Assembly: GCF_000334155.1 (NCBI RefSeq)
Contig: NZ_ANNK01000135.1
Coordinates: forward strand, 1 to 38,755
Reading direction: 5' to 3'
From: Halalkalibacterium ligniniphilum
Lineage (GTDB): Bacteria > Bacillota > Bacilli > Bacillales > Bacillaceae_D
Length of the DNA: 38,755 bases
The translations under genes were made by a program, and so were the position numbers. Below, piece by piece: positions 18,722 through 27,493 of this stretch; positions within the stretch are counted from its first letter, which is position 1; every line of letters begins with the position of its first letter. Below the pieces are notes generated by a model. It worked only from the letters and a program-made list of their open reading frames with translations. It was not told the origin of the DNA and ran no database searches.

Positions 18722-21562
18722 TTGGATATTAAAATAGGATTGCTATTTTCAACCACTGGAACGATGTCTGTCACTGAGGAAGGGCAATACAAAGCTGCTT
18801 TACTAGCGATTAATGAGATTAATGAGAGCGGGGGAGTTTGGGGCAGGAAACTCACACCTGTACATAGAGATATATGCTCCGATCCTCATATCGCCGCTAG
18901 GGAAGTTGAATCCTTACTTAATGAAGGCATTAATCTACTTGTTGGTCTCTATACATCCGCTAGCAGAAAAAGTGTCTTACCTGTCATCGACAAGTATGAT
19001 TGTCTTTTATTTTATCCAACCCAATATGAAGGAGGAGAACAGCATCCTAACATTCTTTATTGCGGTCCTCTGCCAAACCAGCTTTTATTGCATTACATCC
19101 CTTGGATTACCCAAAATTTAGGAAAAACCTTTCATTTAGTAGGCTCTGATTACATTTATCCACGGGAAATGAATAAATTTATTTACCAATTAGTTAAGGC
19201 TAATGGAGGTTCCGTTGTTAATGAATCCTACTTTTCTCTAGGAGAGTCTGAATTTTCAAAAGAAATAAAAAATATCCAACAAAAAAGACCAGATGTTATA
19301 TTTTCTACCTTAGTTGGCGGAAGTGCTGTGGCATTTTATAAAGAGCACTATAAAGCGAACATGCAGGTTCCGATTGCAAGTACAATCACTGCAGAAACAG
19401 AAGTTTGTGCGCTGCCTACGAAATACATGGTTGGGCACTATTCTTGTTTTCCCTATTTCAATTCAGTAGAAGGTAAAGAAAACAGGACCCTAAAACAAAA
19501 GTTTAAAGCCAACTATGGAACAGATATTATTAGCTCAGCGATGGAAAATGCGTACAATAGTGTTCATTTAATGGCCAAGGCTTTAATCAAAGCGAACAGC
19601 TTAGATGTTCACTTAATTCGAAAAAATATAGCTGGTTTAACATTTCAGGCTCCTCAAGGGAAAATTATTTTTGATCAATATAATCAACATTTGTGGCTAC
19701 ATTCAAGAATTGGTCAGGTTAAGGATAATGGCACATTTCAAATCATCTGGGAATCCAATAAACCGCTTAAACCACTGCCTTTCTCAGTTAACTCAGAAAA
19801 TCTTGGGTATTTGGATAAGAATTTTGAAGAATCTCTAGCTAAAAATACCCCACTCATCCATGAATTAAAAAAAGCAACGTGTTTTTTTCCGCATCCGATA
19901 ACGTTTTTTGATTCATCTGGAATGATGCTTGACATCTTTGATTCAAATTTAAAAGATGTCTTTAAAACAGAACGATTTGAACCTGGAATATTAGTGTGGA
20001 CAGAAAAGTTTTTAAAGAATTCTGGCATTACCAAAGCTTTTCTTGAAAAAGAGGTTTCTTTTTCAGTTGGTTCAGAGCATGAGAGCACATTACTAAAAGA
20101 TTGGATTACATTCGGCATACCAATTAAAAATAAAAATAAGTTTTATGGCGTGTTAGGTGTTTTCATTAACAATATTTCTGATTTTAATCTGGAGTTTTTG
20201 TCCCCCCTTATCAATGCACTCGATATCGTTACACGCAATTGCATTGATATTATCGATAAGACCAAGGAAGCTATTTTTCTGTATGAATTATTAAATGATG
20301 TCTCTAATCACCTTGATAAAGCACTGCTCGTAAAAAAAAGCGAGAACCTTCTATTTAAAAATAACAAGGCGGAGCAATTAATCAATGCTAAAAATGATTT
20401 AGTCTTAAGCTTATATCGTGAAAATTTTGATGAGGTTACCCGTATCAAAAGACAACGTTATATGAACGATTCACGAAAAAATTTCAATGTGGAGATTATT
20501 CCAGTCCATGATTATCGCTATGTTTATATTAAAGAGCTTAAGCAAAATAAGCATGGCAAGAAACTTCATCAACAAAAAAGTCCTTTACTTCTTCAAGACA
20601 TTGTTGGGAAAAATCCGCGGTTTTTAGATGCGATTTCTCAAGCAAGAACTGTTTCGAGAAATTCTGCTAATGTTCTCATCTTAGGAGAAAGCGGAACAGG
20701 AAAAGAGGTGTTTGCACGAGCTATTCATAATGAGAGCATTCGAAAAAATAAACCCTTTATCGCAATAAACTGTGCTGCAATTAACGAAAATTTACTTTCT
20801 TCGGAACTTTTCGGTTATGTAGAGGGAGCTTTTACCGGCGCAAAAAAAGGAGGAAGTCCAGGAAAATTCGAGCAAGCCAATGGGGGCACTTTATTTTTAG
20901 ATGAGATCGGGGATATGCATCCTGACCTTCAAGCAACACTTTTACGTGTTCTGCAAGAAAAAGAAATTACAAGGGTAGGAGGACATGCGACAATTCCTAT
21001 AGATGTTCGTATCATTGCAGCTACGAATAAAAATCTTTCTCAAGAAATTGCTTACAAAGGATCGTTTCGCAGTGATTTATACTACCGCCTAAATGTATTC
21101 ACGATTGAATTAATCCCGTTAAAAGAGAGGAAAGATGACATTCATGATCTCGTCAATCACTTCTTAATCGAGTTTTCAAGCAAGGAAAGTGGAGAAATCA
21201 AAAAGATTTCGAATGAAGCCCTTCATTACCTTAAAAACTATGATTGGCCTGGTAACATAAGAGAATTACGAAATGTCATTGAAAGAGCTTACTATTTATC
21301 TGAATCAGATGAAGAAATACTGATTGAGCATTTACCACATTCAATTTATTCTTCATCGCTCCAAGAAGATACGCCTATTTTTCAAGAAGATTCGATCAAA
21401 AGCATGGATGATATAAAAAAACTTAATCAAATACAAGAACGTGAAAAAATCTTGAAAACTTTAATCAAGTTCAAAGGGAATATCTCTAAATCCTCTAAAC
21501 ATTTACAAATGTCCAGAAATACTCTATACAAAAAGCTTAAAGAATATCATTTAAATTTTTAA
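18722..21562 (+). CDS. sigma-54-dependent activator with AmiC/UrtA-like ligand-binding domain
   Basis: One-component cytosolic activator, about 946 residues (numbers below count from ATG 18713). Residues 4-355 are a type I periplasmic-binding fold without signal peptide, with AmiC-like pieces DIKIGLLFSTTGTMSVTEEG, LYTSASRKSVLPV, LLFYPTQYEGG and FQAPQGKIIFD. Residues 370-610 are a GAF/PAS-like linker region. The AAA+ domain has Walker A GESGTGKE (658-665), the sigma-54 contact loop GAFTGA (705-710), Walker B GGTLFLDEIGD (724-734) and arginine fingers in RSDLYYRLNVF. A Fis-type HTH ends the protein (908-947). AGGAG abuts ATG 18713 but is nine bases from TTG 18722; the equivalent codon is TAG in the decayed copy at 29377, so TTG is preferred. 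It probably senses an amide and activates amiE. Confidence 0.9.
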   Translation: MDIKIGLLFSTTGTMSVTEEGQYKAALLAINEINESGGVWGRKLTPVHRDICSDPHIAAREVESLLNEGINLLVGLYTSASRKSVLPVIDKYDCLLFYPTQYEGGEQHPNILYCGPLPNQLLLHYIPWITQNLGKTFHLVGSDYIYPREMNKFIYQLVKANGGSVVNESYFSLGESEFSKEIKNIQQKRPDVIFSTLVGGSAVAFYKEHYKANMQVPIASTITAETEVCALPTKYMVGHYSCFPYFNSVEGKENRTLKQKFKANYGTDIISSAMENAYNSVHLMAKALIKANSLDVHLIRKNIAGLTFQAPQGKIIFDQYNQHLWLHSRIGQVKDNGTFQIIWESNKPLKPLPFSVNSENLGYLDKNFEESLAKNTPLIHELKKATCFFPHPITFFDSSGMMLDIFDSNLKDVFKTERFEPGILVWTEKFLKNSGITKAFLEKEVSFSVGSEHESTLLKDWITFGIPIKNKNKFYGVLGVFINNISDFNLEFLSPLINALDIVTRNCIDIIDKTKEAIFLYELLNDVSNHLDKALLVKKSENLLFKNNKAEQLINAKNDLVLSLYRENFDEVTRIKRQRYMNDSRKNFNVEIIPVHDYRYVYIKELKQNKHGKKLHQQKSPLLLQDIVGKNPRFLDAISQARTVSRNSANVLILGESGTGKEVFARAIHNESIRKNKPFIAINCAAINENLLSSELFGYVEGAFTGAKKGGSPGKFEQANGGTLFLDEIGDMHPDLQATLLRVLQEKEITRVGGHATIPIDVRIIAATNKNLSQEIAYKGSFRSDLYYRLNVFTIELIPLKERKDDIHDLVNHFLIEFSSKESGEIKKISNEALHYLKNYDWPGNIRELRNVIERAYYLSESDEEILIEHLPHSIYSSSLQEDTPIFQEDSIKSMDDIKKLNQIQEREKILKTLIKFKGNISKSSKHLQMSRNTLYKKLKEYHLNF

Positions 21563-21767
21563 CCATTCGAATCATAATGTATAAAAGATCACTAGCATTG
21601 CATAAACTTTTAAATCCTTTGTCAAATGAGCAAAAGTAGTCAATTTATTAAACTGAATATTCCGTCTATTAATTTTCTGGCTCAAGTGAAAAAAGGAAAA
21701 CTGTGATTTAAGAGGTAGTCCTCATCCTCAATTTATAAATTATTCTTTTTCCAGATTACAAAACAAT

Positions 21768-21940
21768 GGATCGCACACAAGGTTGTGCGTTTTAGAGGTA
21801 CGAGTCATTTTCCTAAACAGTGCTCGAATATAAGTGTCAAACTCCTTAAATAAAAAATTTTTTAAGGTGTCTTTCACTTCCAGTAAGAGTCCGTCATAAT
21901 TTACGTCTTGTTTTATTAAGACTCCTAATTAGTGCGATCC
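21768..21940. repeat. 173-bp element with 9-bp terminal inverted repeats (MITE-like)
   Basis: GGATCGCAC at 21768-21776 and GTGCGATCC at 21932-21940 are perfect inverted ends. Inside are further dyads: GCACACAAGGTTGTGC near the left end and TAAAAAATTTTTTA in the middle. No coding frame. It fits a small non-autonomous element or collapsed IS, but I see no clear target duplication. Confidence 0.45.
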
Positions 21941-21995
21941 AGATTAGATTGTAGACGCATTAGTAACCAAGAAGGACTCAAGCTGAATGTATTTC

Positions 21996-22272
21996 GCAAT
22001 TGAAAATTGAGCCATTTCACAACATTTTTTGAGCCACTTAAATTTGGCGAATTTCACAAACTAACAGTAAAACTTCGGGGATGAGGAAAGGCTTGACATG
22101 GAGCCTCTACAGGCATGATTTCTTTGCGAAAGTATGCAGTAGGTAGGGGTTTCGCATCCCTGCAAGGTATCATGCCCGCCTCTTCATGTAAAGCCGATGT
22201 AGGACAGGTTATTACATATAATTCACAAACTTTAAGTGGCTCATTTTTAGTTGCCATGTGGCTCACTTTTCA
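21996..22272. mobile_element. IS remnant or MITE with double nested end repeats (IS21-like)
   Basis: Two nested inverted pairs: GAGCCACTTAAA (22031-22042) / TTTAAGTGGCTC (22231-22242) and TGAGCCA (22008-22014) / TGGCTCA (22259-22265). The step between inner and outer repeat is 23 bp on both sides, so the ends are symmetric. Multiple short repeats at each terminus are typical of IS21-family elements. No istA/istB remains; the roughly 190-bp interior has only a spurious frame. It may be a solo pair of ends left by internal deletion. Confidence 0.5.
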
Positions 22273-22419
22273 TGTGTCATAAACAACCAAAAACTTTCCA
22301 AACTTCTTCGTTAGATTGGTTGTTTCAATAATATATGTAGACATCATTTCTCGTCCATTCTTACACCTATCCTAGTCCCTGAACCTTAGCTCTTAATGGA
22401 CTGAACCTTTAATCAACCT

Positions 22420-22461
22420 TAAAATTAAAAAATTAAGGAACCCCCTGTTTGGAAATTCCTT
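22420..22461 (-). terminator. terminator after the methyltransferase gene
   Basis: Minus strand AAGGAA, 15-nt loop, TTCCTT, then AATTTTTTAATTTT. It starts 18 bp past the stop at 22479. Confidence 0.6.
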
Positions 22462-22478
22462 GATTTTTATAAATACGG

Positions 22479-23354
22479 CTATTTGTCAGGTCTGAATCGG
22501 TCATATATAGGTTTCCAATACAGGAGTACAGCATTAAATGTATATGGATATTCGTACTTTCCATCCTTCTCAATGACATATCGACTTAGTGCTTGTTCTA
22601 CCTCCCCTTTGTTATAGCCTTTCGTCATAATCTTTGTTATATTATCCTGGATAAGGGCATCATAGGATGGATAGGCAGTAACACTTGGTATATTGATAAT
22701 TTTGCAATTTGCCATAATGCCGAGTTGGTACAAAATATTTTGTAAATGAATATAGTCTGTACGCCTAAACCTGATAGAATAGCCTCTTTCTCGATGCAAG
22801 TCTATATAATGAGGCTTCTCCGGCCCGCTTGTCATTCCCACAATAGCCAGTCTAGATGCAGCATTATTCATCTTAAGTAATGCTTCTCCTATATCATTTA
22901 TACGATAATAGCAGTTGATCCCGAATACTACATCATAACGTTGCTTCATATTTAGTTGTTCCCATTTCCCATGTATAAAACTGATATTCTTGTAGTGATA
23001 TTTTTCCGTTTTCTCTTTTAAAAAGTTAATAACACTTTGAGAGCTATCTACACATGTAAGATGATTAACGTTTTTTGCCATAAAAAATGTATAATTTCCC
23101 CACCCAGGGCCAATTTCTAAGACACTATCCTTTGAATGTACCAATGTAAGCAATTCTTCTTGAACTCTATAGGCATAGAGATTTATGTAATCCTCACCCT
23201 TTTGTTTCTTCTTTTCTATAAAAGAATTCCAAAAATGTTCTTCAGCTTCATCATATATCATTCTTTTTGACAATGTCCCATCCCATTCCTTCATGTTTTT
23301 TTTCCATAGATCGATATAGTCGCATCCTAGTAGTGTATTCGAAACTTCCATCAC
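22479..23354 (-). CDS. class I SAM-dependent methyltransferase, substrate unknown
   Basis: Rossmann-fold methyltransferase of about 291 residues. SAM-binding motif I reads VLEIGPGWGNYTFF, with the acidic residue of motif II in HLTCVDSSQSV and motif IV around YDVVFGINCYYRI. An N-terminal helical part (GCDYIDLWKKNMKEWDGTLSKRMIYDEAEEHFW) precedes the catalytic core. The frame is open to GTG 23438, directly after a TAA, but that start lacks a ribosome site. AAGGAG lies nine bases before GTG 23354 (ATG 23351 is next), so I start at 23354. It follows the cobalt-transport genes on the same strand, but a hairpin at 23455-23479 separates it from them, so it is probably its own unit. Function unrecognised. 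Confidence 0.82.
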   Translation of the reverse strand: MMEVSNTLLGCDYIDLWKKNMKEWDGTLSKRMIYDEAEEHFWNSFIEKKKQKGEDYINLYAYRVQEELLTLVHSKDSVLEIGPGWGNYTFFMAKNVNHLTCVDSSQSVINFLKEKTEKYHYKNISFIHGKWEQLNMKQRYDVVFGINCYYRINDIGEALLKMNNAASRLAIVGMTSGPEKPHYIDLHRERGYSIRFRRTDYIHLQNILYQLGIMANCKIINIPSVTAYPSYDALIQDNITKIMTKGYNKGEVEQALSRYVIEKDGKYEYPYTFNAVLLYWKPIYDRFRPDK

Positions 23355-23454
23355 CAGCTGACACTCCTTTTCATTAGCCTGATTAAAAATTAGGCTGGGC
23401 TTTGAGATCAATCCATTAGGATATACAAAAAGGGACACTTAAAAATAATAGAAC

Positions 23455-23479
23455 CAAAAGTGGGAATACTAGTCCCACT
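23455..23479 (-). terminator. hairpin between ferredoxin gene and methyltransferase gene
   Basis: AGTGGGA (23459-23465) and TCCCACT (23473-23479) with a 7-nt loop; on the minus strand TTTTGGTTCT follows. It likely ends the cobalt-transport transcript about 170 bp past the ferredoxin stop. Confidence 0.55.
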
Positions 23480-23646
23480 CCTGCTTGATGAAGCCCCTTT
23501 CTCCACTTTCGTTAATGTAACGACTATTTGGCAGCGACATCCTACTTAGTCTACCAGTAATGATTATTTTTTCATTTATAAAAATGGTTATCATTAGTTT
23601 TAATCACTTTTTTACTTAAAAGTTTTTTCAATCGACGAGCTACAAT

Positions 23647-24039
23647 TCATACTTTCTTTCCTGCAGGTTGAGTAAGTCTTTCTTTCGATTTTCCAATCGT
23701 TCGATTATTTTGAAGTTCCATCCCTTTTTCTGTTGAAAGATAGCAGACAAGCTCAGCAACCTTGCTTCCCTTCTCTAAATCAATGCCTACAATATCCTTT
23801 GCGGAATTTTTATCTACTTCTCCATACCACGTCCCATCCGGGTAGACAATCACAACAGGAGCATCTTTACAGCGGCCATTACAGAGCGTACGCGTTGTAT
23901 GAACGACAAAATCTAAATTTTGGTTATATATTTCGCTACGTATTGCTTGTGTTACCTCTTCTCCGCCTTTTCTCATACAGCTGGAACCATTACAAATCAG
24001 TACATGTTTTTGGTTTCCATTTAAGTTCCATGTTGTCAT
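23647..24039 (-). CDS. thioredoxin-like [2Fe-2S] ferredoxin (CbiW-like)
   Basis: 130 residues with the thioredoxin-like ferredoxin pattern. The cysteines are Cys16 and Cys21 in VLICNGSSCMRKGG, and Cys54 and Cys58 in RTLCNGRCKDAPVVIVYP, then DGTWYGEVD. Proteins of this kind (CbiW) occur in Bacillus cobalamin operons, and similar domains occur in respiratory complex I subunit NuoE. ATG 24039 has an AAAGAAGGGAATT site upstream. It follows cbiO by 87 bp on the same strand, so it probably belongs with the cobalt importer. A reductive role in cobalt handling is inference. Confidence 0.8.
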   Translation of the reverse strand: MTTWNLNGNQKHVLICNGSSCMRKGGEEVTQAIRSEIYNQNLDFVVHTTRTLCNGRCKDAPVVIVYPDGTWYGEVDKNSAKDIVGIDLEKGSKVAELVCYLSTEKGMELQNNRTIGKSKERLTQPAGKKV

Positions 24040-24125
24040 TCTAATTCCCTTCTTTCTCTTTTATTCAAAAAGTCACAATGAGCTCTATATCACAAATTAA
24101 AAATAGAATTTTCTTATAATAAAAA

Positions 24126-24968
24126 TCAACCCAACACTCTATCAAAATCTTTTATGCTCATCAATAATTCTCTTCTGGATCTCGGATACGCTTCATGGAT
24201 TATTTGACCTTTTATGCTTTTAAACACATCCAGAATCCATGGTTTTTCCAAGTGTCCTTTTTGCAAAATAGCTTCGTCCTGAAAAACGATTGTTGGACAG
24301 CCTGATGCAATCACTTTCCCATCGCTCATAATCCACACCTCATCAGCCCATTCATAGGCAAGATTCACATCATGTGTCGAAATAATGATGGTCCGATCTT
24401 CATTTTGCATAGCTCCTAGAACATTTATGATTTTCTTTGAATAATAAGGATCTAACCCTGCAGTAGGTTCATCTAGTATGATGATCTCTGGGTTCATTGC
24501 CAGGACTCCTGCAATCGCCACTCTTTTTTTCTGACCTAAGCTTAAGAAATGTGGCGGCTTTTCTTTTAAAGACAGCGTTTCTGTCAAGGCCATTGCATGT
24601 TCAACAGCATCCTCCACTTTCTCAGGGGACAGCCCCAAGTTTCGAGGACCAAACTTTATGTCCTCATAAACACTCGACGAAAAAAGCTGGGAATCTGGGT
24701 CTTGAAACACAATTCCAACATGCTGGCGAAGCTTTTGTTTTTCAATGCGTTTATATGTTATCCGTTCACCTTTGAATAAAATTTGACCGCTCGTTGGTTT
24801 TAAAATAGCATTTAAATGTAAAAGCAAGGTTGACTTCCCTGCTCCATTATTTCCTAATAAGGCGATTTTTCTGCCACGTTCAATTTTGAGCGTAACATGA
24901 TTAAGAGCTAAAGTCCTATCTGAATACCGATAGGAAATAGCTTCTAGCTCCATGATTGGTCCATTCAT
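24126..24968 (-). CDS. cbiO: cobalt ECF transporter ATPase CbiO
   Basis: Energy-coupling-factor ATPase for cobalt uptake, 280 residues. Walker A LLGNNGAGKSTLL, Q-loop VFQDPDSQLFSSS (the DSQLF form typical of CbiO/EcfA), signature FLSLGQKKRVAIAG, Walker B IIILDEPTAGLDP and switch His in IISTHDVNLAYEW. The frame extends to 25037, but ATG 24968 has AAAGGAG eight bases upstream and gives the usual N-terminus MNGPIMELEAISYRY. Third partner of CbiM/CbiN/CbiQ, about 180 bp downstream of cbiQ. Confidence 0.94.
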   Translation of the reverse strand: MNGPIMELEAISYRYSDRTLALNHVTLKIERGRKIALLGNNGAGKSTLLLHLNAILKPTSGQILFKGERITYKRIEKQKLRQHVGIVFQDPDSQLFSSSVYEDIKFGPRNLGLSPEKVEDAVEHAMALTETLSLKEKPPHFLSLGQKKRVAIAGVLAMNPEIIILDEPTAGLDPYYSKKIINVLGAMQNEDRTIIISTHDVNLAYEWADEVWIMSDGKVIASGCPTIVFQDEAILQKGHLEKPWILDVFKSIKGQIIHEAYPRSRRELLMSIKDFDRVLG

Positions 24969-25147
24969 TTTGTCAGCTCCTTTATGATCGAAAGTTGCTG
25001 GGCTAAGTAAGCATTTTTTCAAGGCCCCCCGTACCAATTATGTTTGTATCATTAACCACGGAACAGTCTAAGGCGGCCTAAAAATAACCTTTACATGTTT
25101 GGCAGAATTTCAATGCTGCTTATCCCTATGAACATTGCTGATGTTTC

Positions 25148-25924
25148 TTAGATAAATGCAGTCAAAAAAGAGAGCAGTAAAAAAGAGCAAACAAGCATGA
25201 GCCAATGTAATAGCCTATAGGATTGAGTGCACTCTCTATCAAATACCTCTTCTCCACCTCCTCTCGTTTCTATCGCTATTTGCAATTCCCTTGCTGATCT
25301 CATTGATTTGATAAGAAGACTTACCACCAATTGTCCTGATGATAAAATGGCATTTCGATAGGTTTGATACCCAAGTCTGCTAGAGTGAGCAAGTCGAATT
25401 TCAACGAATTTCTCCAATAAAACAAAGATAAACCGATAGGTAAACAAAAATAGCTCTATAAACAAAGGAGGAAGCCATAGCCTTTGCAAAAGCCAAGCTA
25501 TTTGATGGATTGGTGTAGTTAAAATAAAAAAATACATGCAGCTTACACTTGCAATGACCGTGAAGATTAACTGTATAACCATCTTGTAGTTAGTTTGGCT
25601 AATATAAAGCTGCCAAGAACCAATTTTTGTGCTTAACAATGAGTCGATTAACTCCATATTTGCTGGGGCGATAGAAATGAGGATAGTCAAAACACTTGTT
25701 ACTAAGAAAAATATAGGAAGCAAAAGCATTTTAAGATAATAAGCAAGTGGAATTTTGGCGCCCAGTACAATCGTTGAACTCATCACAAAAAAAGTATAGA
25801 ATGCTACTACGACATTTTTAGTTAACAAGCAAAATAACAAAAAGAGAAGGGCAAATAATCCTTTTTCAACTGGGTGTATGTTTCGGTATGAATTAATATT
25901 TGCTAATTGATCAATCTGAAGCAT
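25148..25924 (-). CDS. cbiQ: cobalt ECF transporter transmembrane protein CbiQ
   Basis: Membrane coupling subunit, about 258 residues, with five to six hydrophobic segments. The coupling motif that contacts the ATPase is SARELQIAIETRGGGE near the C-terminus (the A-R-G pattern usual for CbiQ/EcfT). The frame is open to 25993, but the sensible start is ATG 25924, giving MLQIDQLANINSYRNIHPVEK. This overlaps the end of cbiN by 14 bp, indicating translational coupling. Confidence 0.92.
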   Translation of the reverse strand: MLQIDQLANINSYRNIHPVEKGLFALLFLLFCLLTKNVVVAFYTFFVMSSTIVLGAKIPLAYYLKMLLLPIFFLVTSVLTILISIAPANMELIDSLLSTKIGSWQLYISQTNYKMVIQLIFTVIASVSCMYFFILTTPIHQIAWLLQRLWLPPLFIELFLFTYRFIFVLLEKFVEIRLAHSSRLGYQTYRNAILSSGQLVVSLLIKSMRSARELQIAIETRGGGEEVFDRECTQSYRLLHWLMLVCSFLLLSFLTAFI

Positions 25925-26216
25925 GAGGCAGCTTACTTTCTTGATTATTAGTGTACTTTTTTCGTGCTCTGCCAAACCCCAAAACATACCCAATTACACC
26001 TGCTCCGATGGCTGCTTGCAGTGAAAATAGCAAACTTTCCGTTTCTCCCCCTGGCGGCTCCCATAACGCATTCACCCAAGGGTCATAATAAGGGGCAATT
26101 TCCCCGATCGCTTCCTCTGCTAGTTCATCTGCTCCTCCGAACTCAGAATCTTTGTGTAAATACAATGGAAAAATGGCTAGTAGAATGACAAAGAGTAACA
26201 AAATAGCATTCTTCAT
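25911..26216 (-). CDS. cbiN: cobalt transporter accessory protein CbiN
   Basis: 101 residues with two membrane segments (about 4-20 and 65-85) flanking an outside loop. The loop carries the CbiN pattern FGGADELAEEAIGEIAPYYDPWV, then LWEPPGGETESLLFSLQAAIGAG. CbiN aids metal loading of CbiM. It starts 3 bp after the cbiM stop and overlaps cbiQ. Confidence 0.93.
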   Translation of the reverse strand: MKNAILLLFVILLAIFPLYLHKDSEFGGADELAEEAIGEIAPYYDPWVNALWEPPGGETESLLFSLQAAIGAGVIGYVLGFGRARKKYTNNQESKLPHASD

Positions 26217-26219
26217 AAA

Positions 26220-26981
26220 TCAACGAGCCTCCTTGACAAATACATTTAACAATCTTAATTCGTTCATATTGTATTTTTTTATTAAATTCATAATGATAAC
26301 CGTTAAAAACCCTTCACTAATCGCCAATGGTACTTGGGTAAGTGCAAAAATACTTGAAAACTTATAAAATGACTCCAGTACTCCGCCTACCTCACTTGGG
26401 AATGCAAGCGCTAATTGAAAAGAGGTAACTAAGTATGTCCCTAAATTTCCAAGCATAACAGCCAGAAAAACACAAACAGAAAATGGTAGATTGAATTTGC
26501 TTCCACCTTTAAATACCCCGTATGCAATAAAGGGACCAACCACAGCCATTGAAAAGGCATTAGCCCCTAGTGTTGTTAGACCGCCATGAGCAAGCAGCAA
26601 TGCCTGAAACAAAAGAACAATGGTTCCAAGAACAGTCATTGCTGTTGGTCCAAACAAAATAGCGCCTAACCCAATTCCTGTTGGATGAGAACTGCTTCCT
26701 GTCACAGAAGGGAGTTTTAGTGCAGATACAACAAATGCAAAGGCACCTGACAAGCCGAGCAATGTCTTTACCTCTGGATTTTCTCTTACCTTGCCTTTAA
26801 TTGAGTGCAGTCCCAACACAATAAATGGTATTGTTACTCCCCACCAGAACAACGCCCATCCAAAGGGAAGAAACCCTTCCATAATATGCATGGCATACGC
26901 CGGGCTATAGGAATTCATCCAAAAAAAACAAGTCACTATTGATATTCCTGCAAGCGACAAACAAAGAGATTTTTTTCCCAT
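26220..26981 (-). CDS. cbiM: cobalt ECF transporter substrate-binding subunit CbiM
   Basis: Membrane metal-binding (S) component, about 253 residues. A signal-like N-terminus ends before [17 protein letters not shown], the conserved CbiM segment whose Met-His binds the ion. [18 protein letters not shown] and [23 protein letters not shown] are further CbiM hallmarks; these favour cobalt/nickel, and CbiN in the set favours cobalt. ATG 26981 is chosen over the frame's first start at 27014 because GGAGG lies seven bases before it. It follows the nitrile hydratase genes, which need cobalt, separated by a 12-bp hairpin. Confidence 0.93.
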   Translation of the reverse strand: MGKKSLCLSLAGISIVTCFFWMNSYSPAYAMHIMEGFLPFGWALFWWGVTIPFIVLGLHSIKGKVRENPEVKTLLGLSGAFAFVVSALKLPSVTGSSSHPTGIGLGAILFGPTAMTVLGTIVLLFQALLLAHGGLTTLGANAFSMAVVGPFIAYGVFKGGSKFNLPFSVCVFLAVMLGNLGTYLVTSFQLALAFPSEVGGVLESFYKFSSIFALTQVPLAISEGFLTVIIMNLIKKYNMNELRLLNVFVKEAR

Positions 26982-27056
26982 GATGAGTCCTCCTGTTATG
27001 CATTTTTTAAACAATGATGAATAAAATTCTCTCTACTCCTTTCTTTACTCATTTAA

Positions 27057-27089
27057 CAATATGGGACAAGACGATAATGTCCCATATTG
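27057..27089. terminator. hairpin between the nitrile hydratase and cobalt-transport genes
   Basis: CAATATGGGACA (27057-27068) and TGTCCCATATTG (27078-27089) pair perfectly over 12 bp with a 9-nt loop. The T-tract on the minus strand is poor (TTAAATGAG), so it may be a leaky terminator, processing site or mRNA stabiliser allowing some cbi expression from the upstream promoter. Confidence 0.6.
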
Positions 27090-27108
27090 TTACGTTTATT
27101 GTTACTTC

Positions 27109-27483
27109 TTAATAAAAAACTTCATCTCGTTCCCCGGTGAGAAATTCTTTGGCCCGAGCATCGACGTCACATTTGTCTAACATTCCTGTTTCTACCACGA
27201 GCGACTCTAAGGCTTTTAACCATTGCTCATAATAGTTCCAATCAGGGTTGTCCTTATGCTCACCATTCTCCTTTTCCCACATTGCGATCTCTTGGATCAA
27301 GCGATCCCGGAAAACATCCCATGAGGTAAAGTTCTTTTCCTCATACAACGCAAGAGCCATTCCAAAAGAGAGGCTTTCCCAAGGATCTTGGAAGTCTAAT
27401 TCTCCGTTTTTTCTTGGCGGTGCACTTTCCTCAGGCATGTACGTAATGATTGACTCAGCAGTTGTAATCTCACAATTTTTCAT
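27109..27483 (-). CDS. nitrile hydratase accessory (activator) protein
   Basis: 124-residue relative of the cobalt nitrile hydratase activators (P14K type) that help insert or oxidise the metal centre in the alpha subunit. The core FQDPWESLSFGMALALYEEKNF...WDVFRDRLIQEI resembles the beta-subunit segment [20 protein letters not shown] here in the same operon, as expected since these activators are homologous to the beta N-terminal part. YYEQWLKALESLVVETGML matches the beta [17 protein letters not shown]. Stop and start spacing of 10 bp from the alpha gene and an AGGAGGT site place it in the same operon. Confidence 0.9.
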   Translation of the reverse strand: MKNCEITTAESIITYMPEESAPPRKNGELDFQDPWESLSFGMALALYEEKNFTSWDVFRDRLIQEIAMWEKENGEHKDNPDWNYYEQWLKALESLVVETGMLDKCDVDARAKEFLTGERDEVFY

Positions 27484-27493
27484 GGTTTACCTC

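Noticed and set aside
22054-22266. 70-residue minus-strand frame
   Set aside because: Lies inside the inverted-repeat element, composition is unlike a protein and there is no ribosome site.
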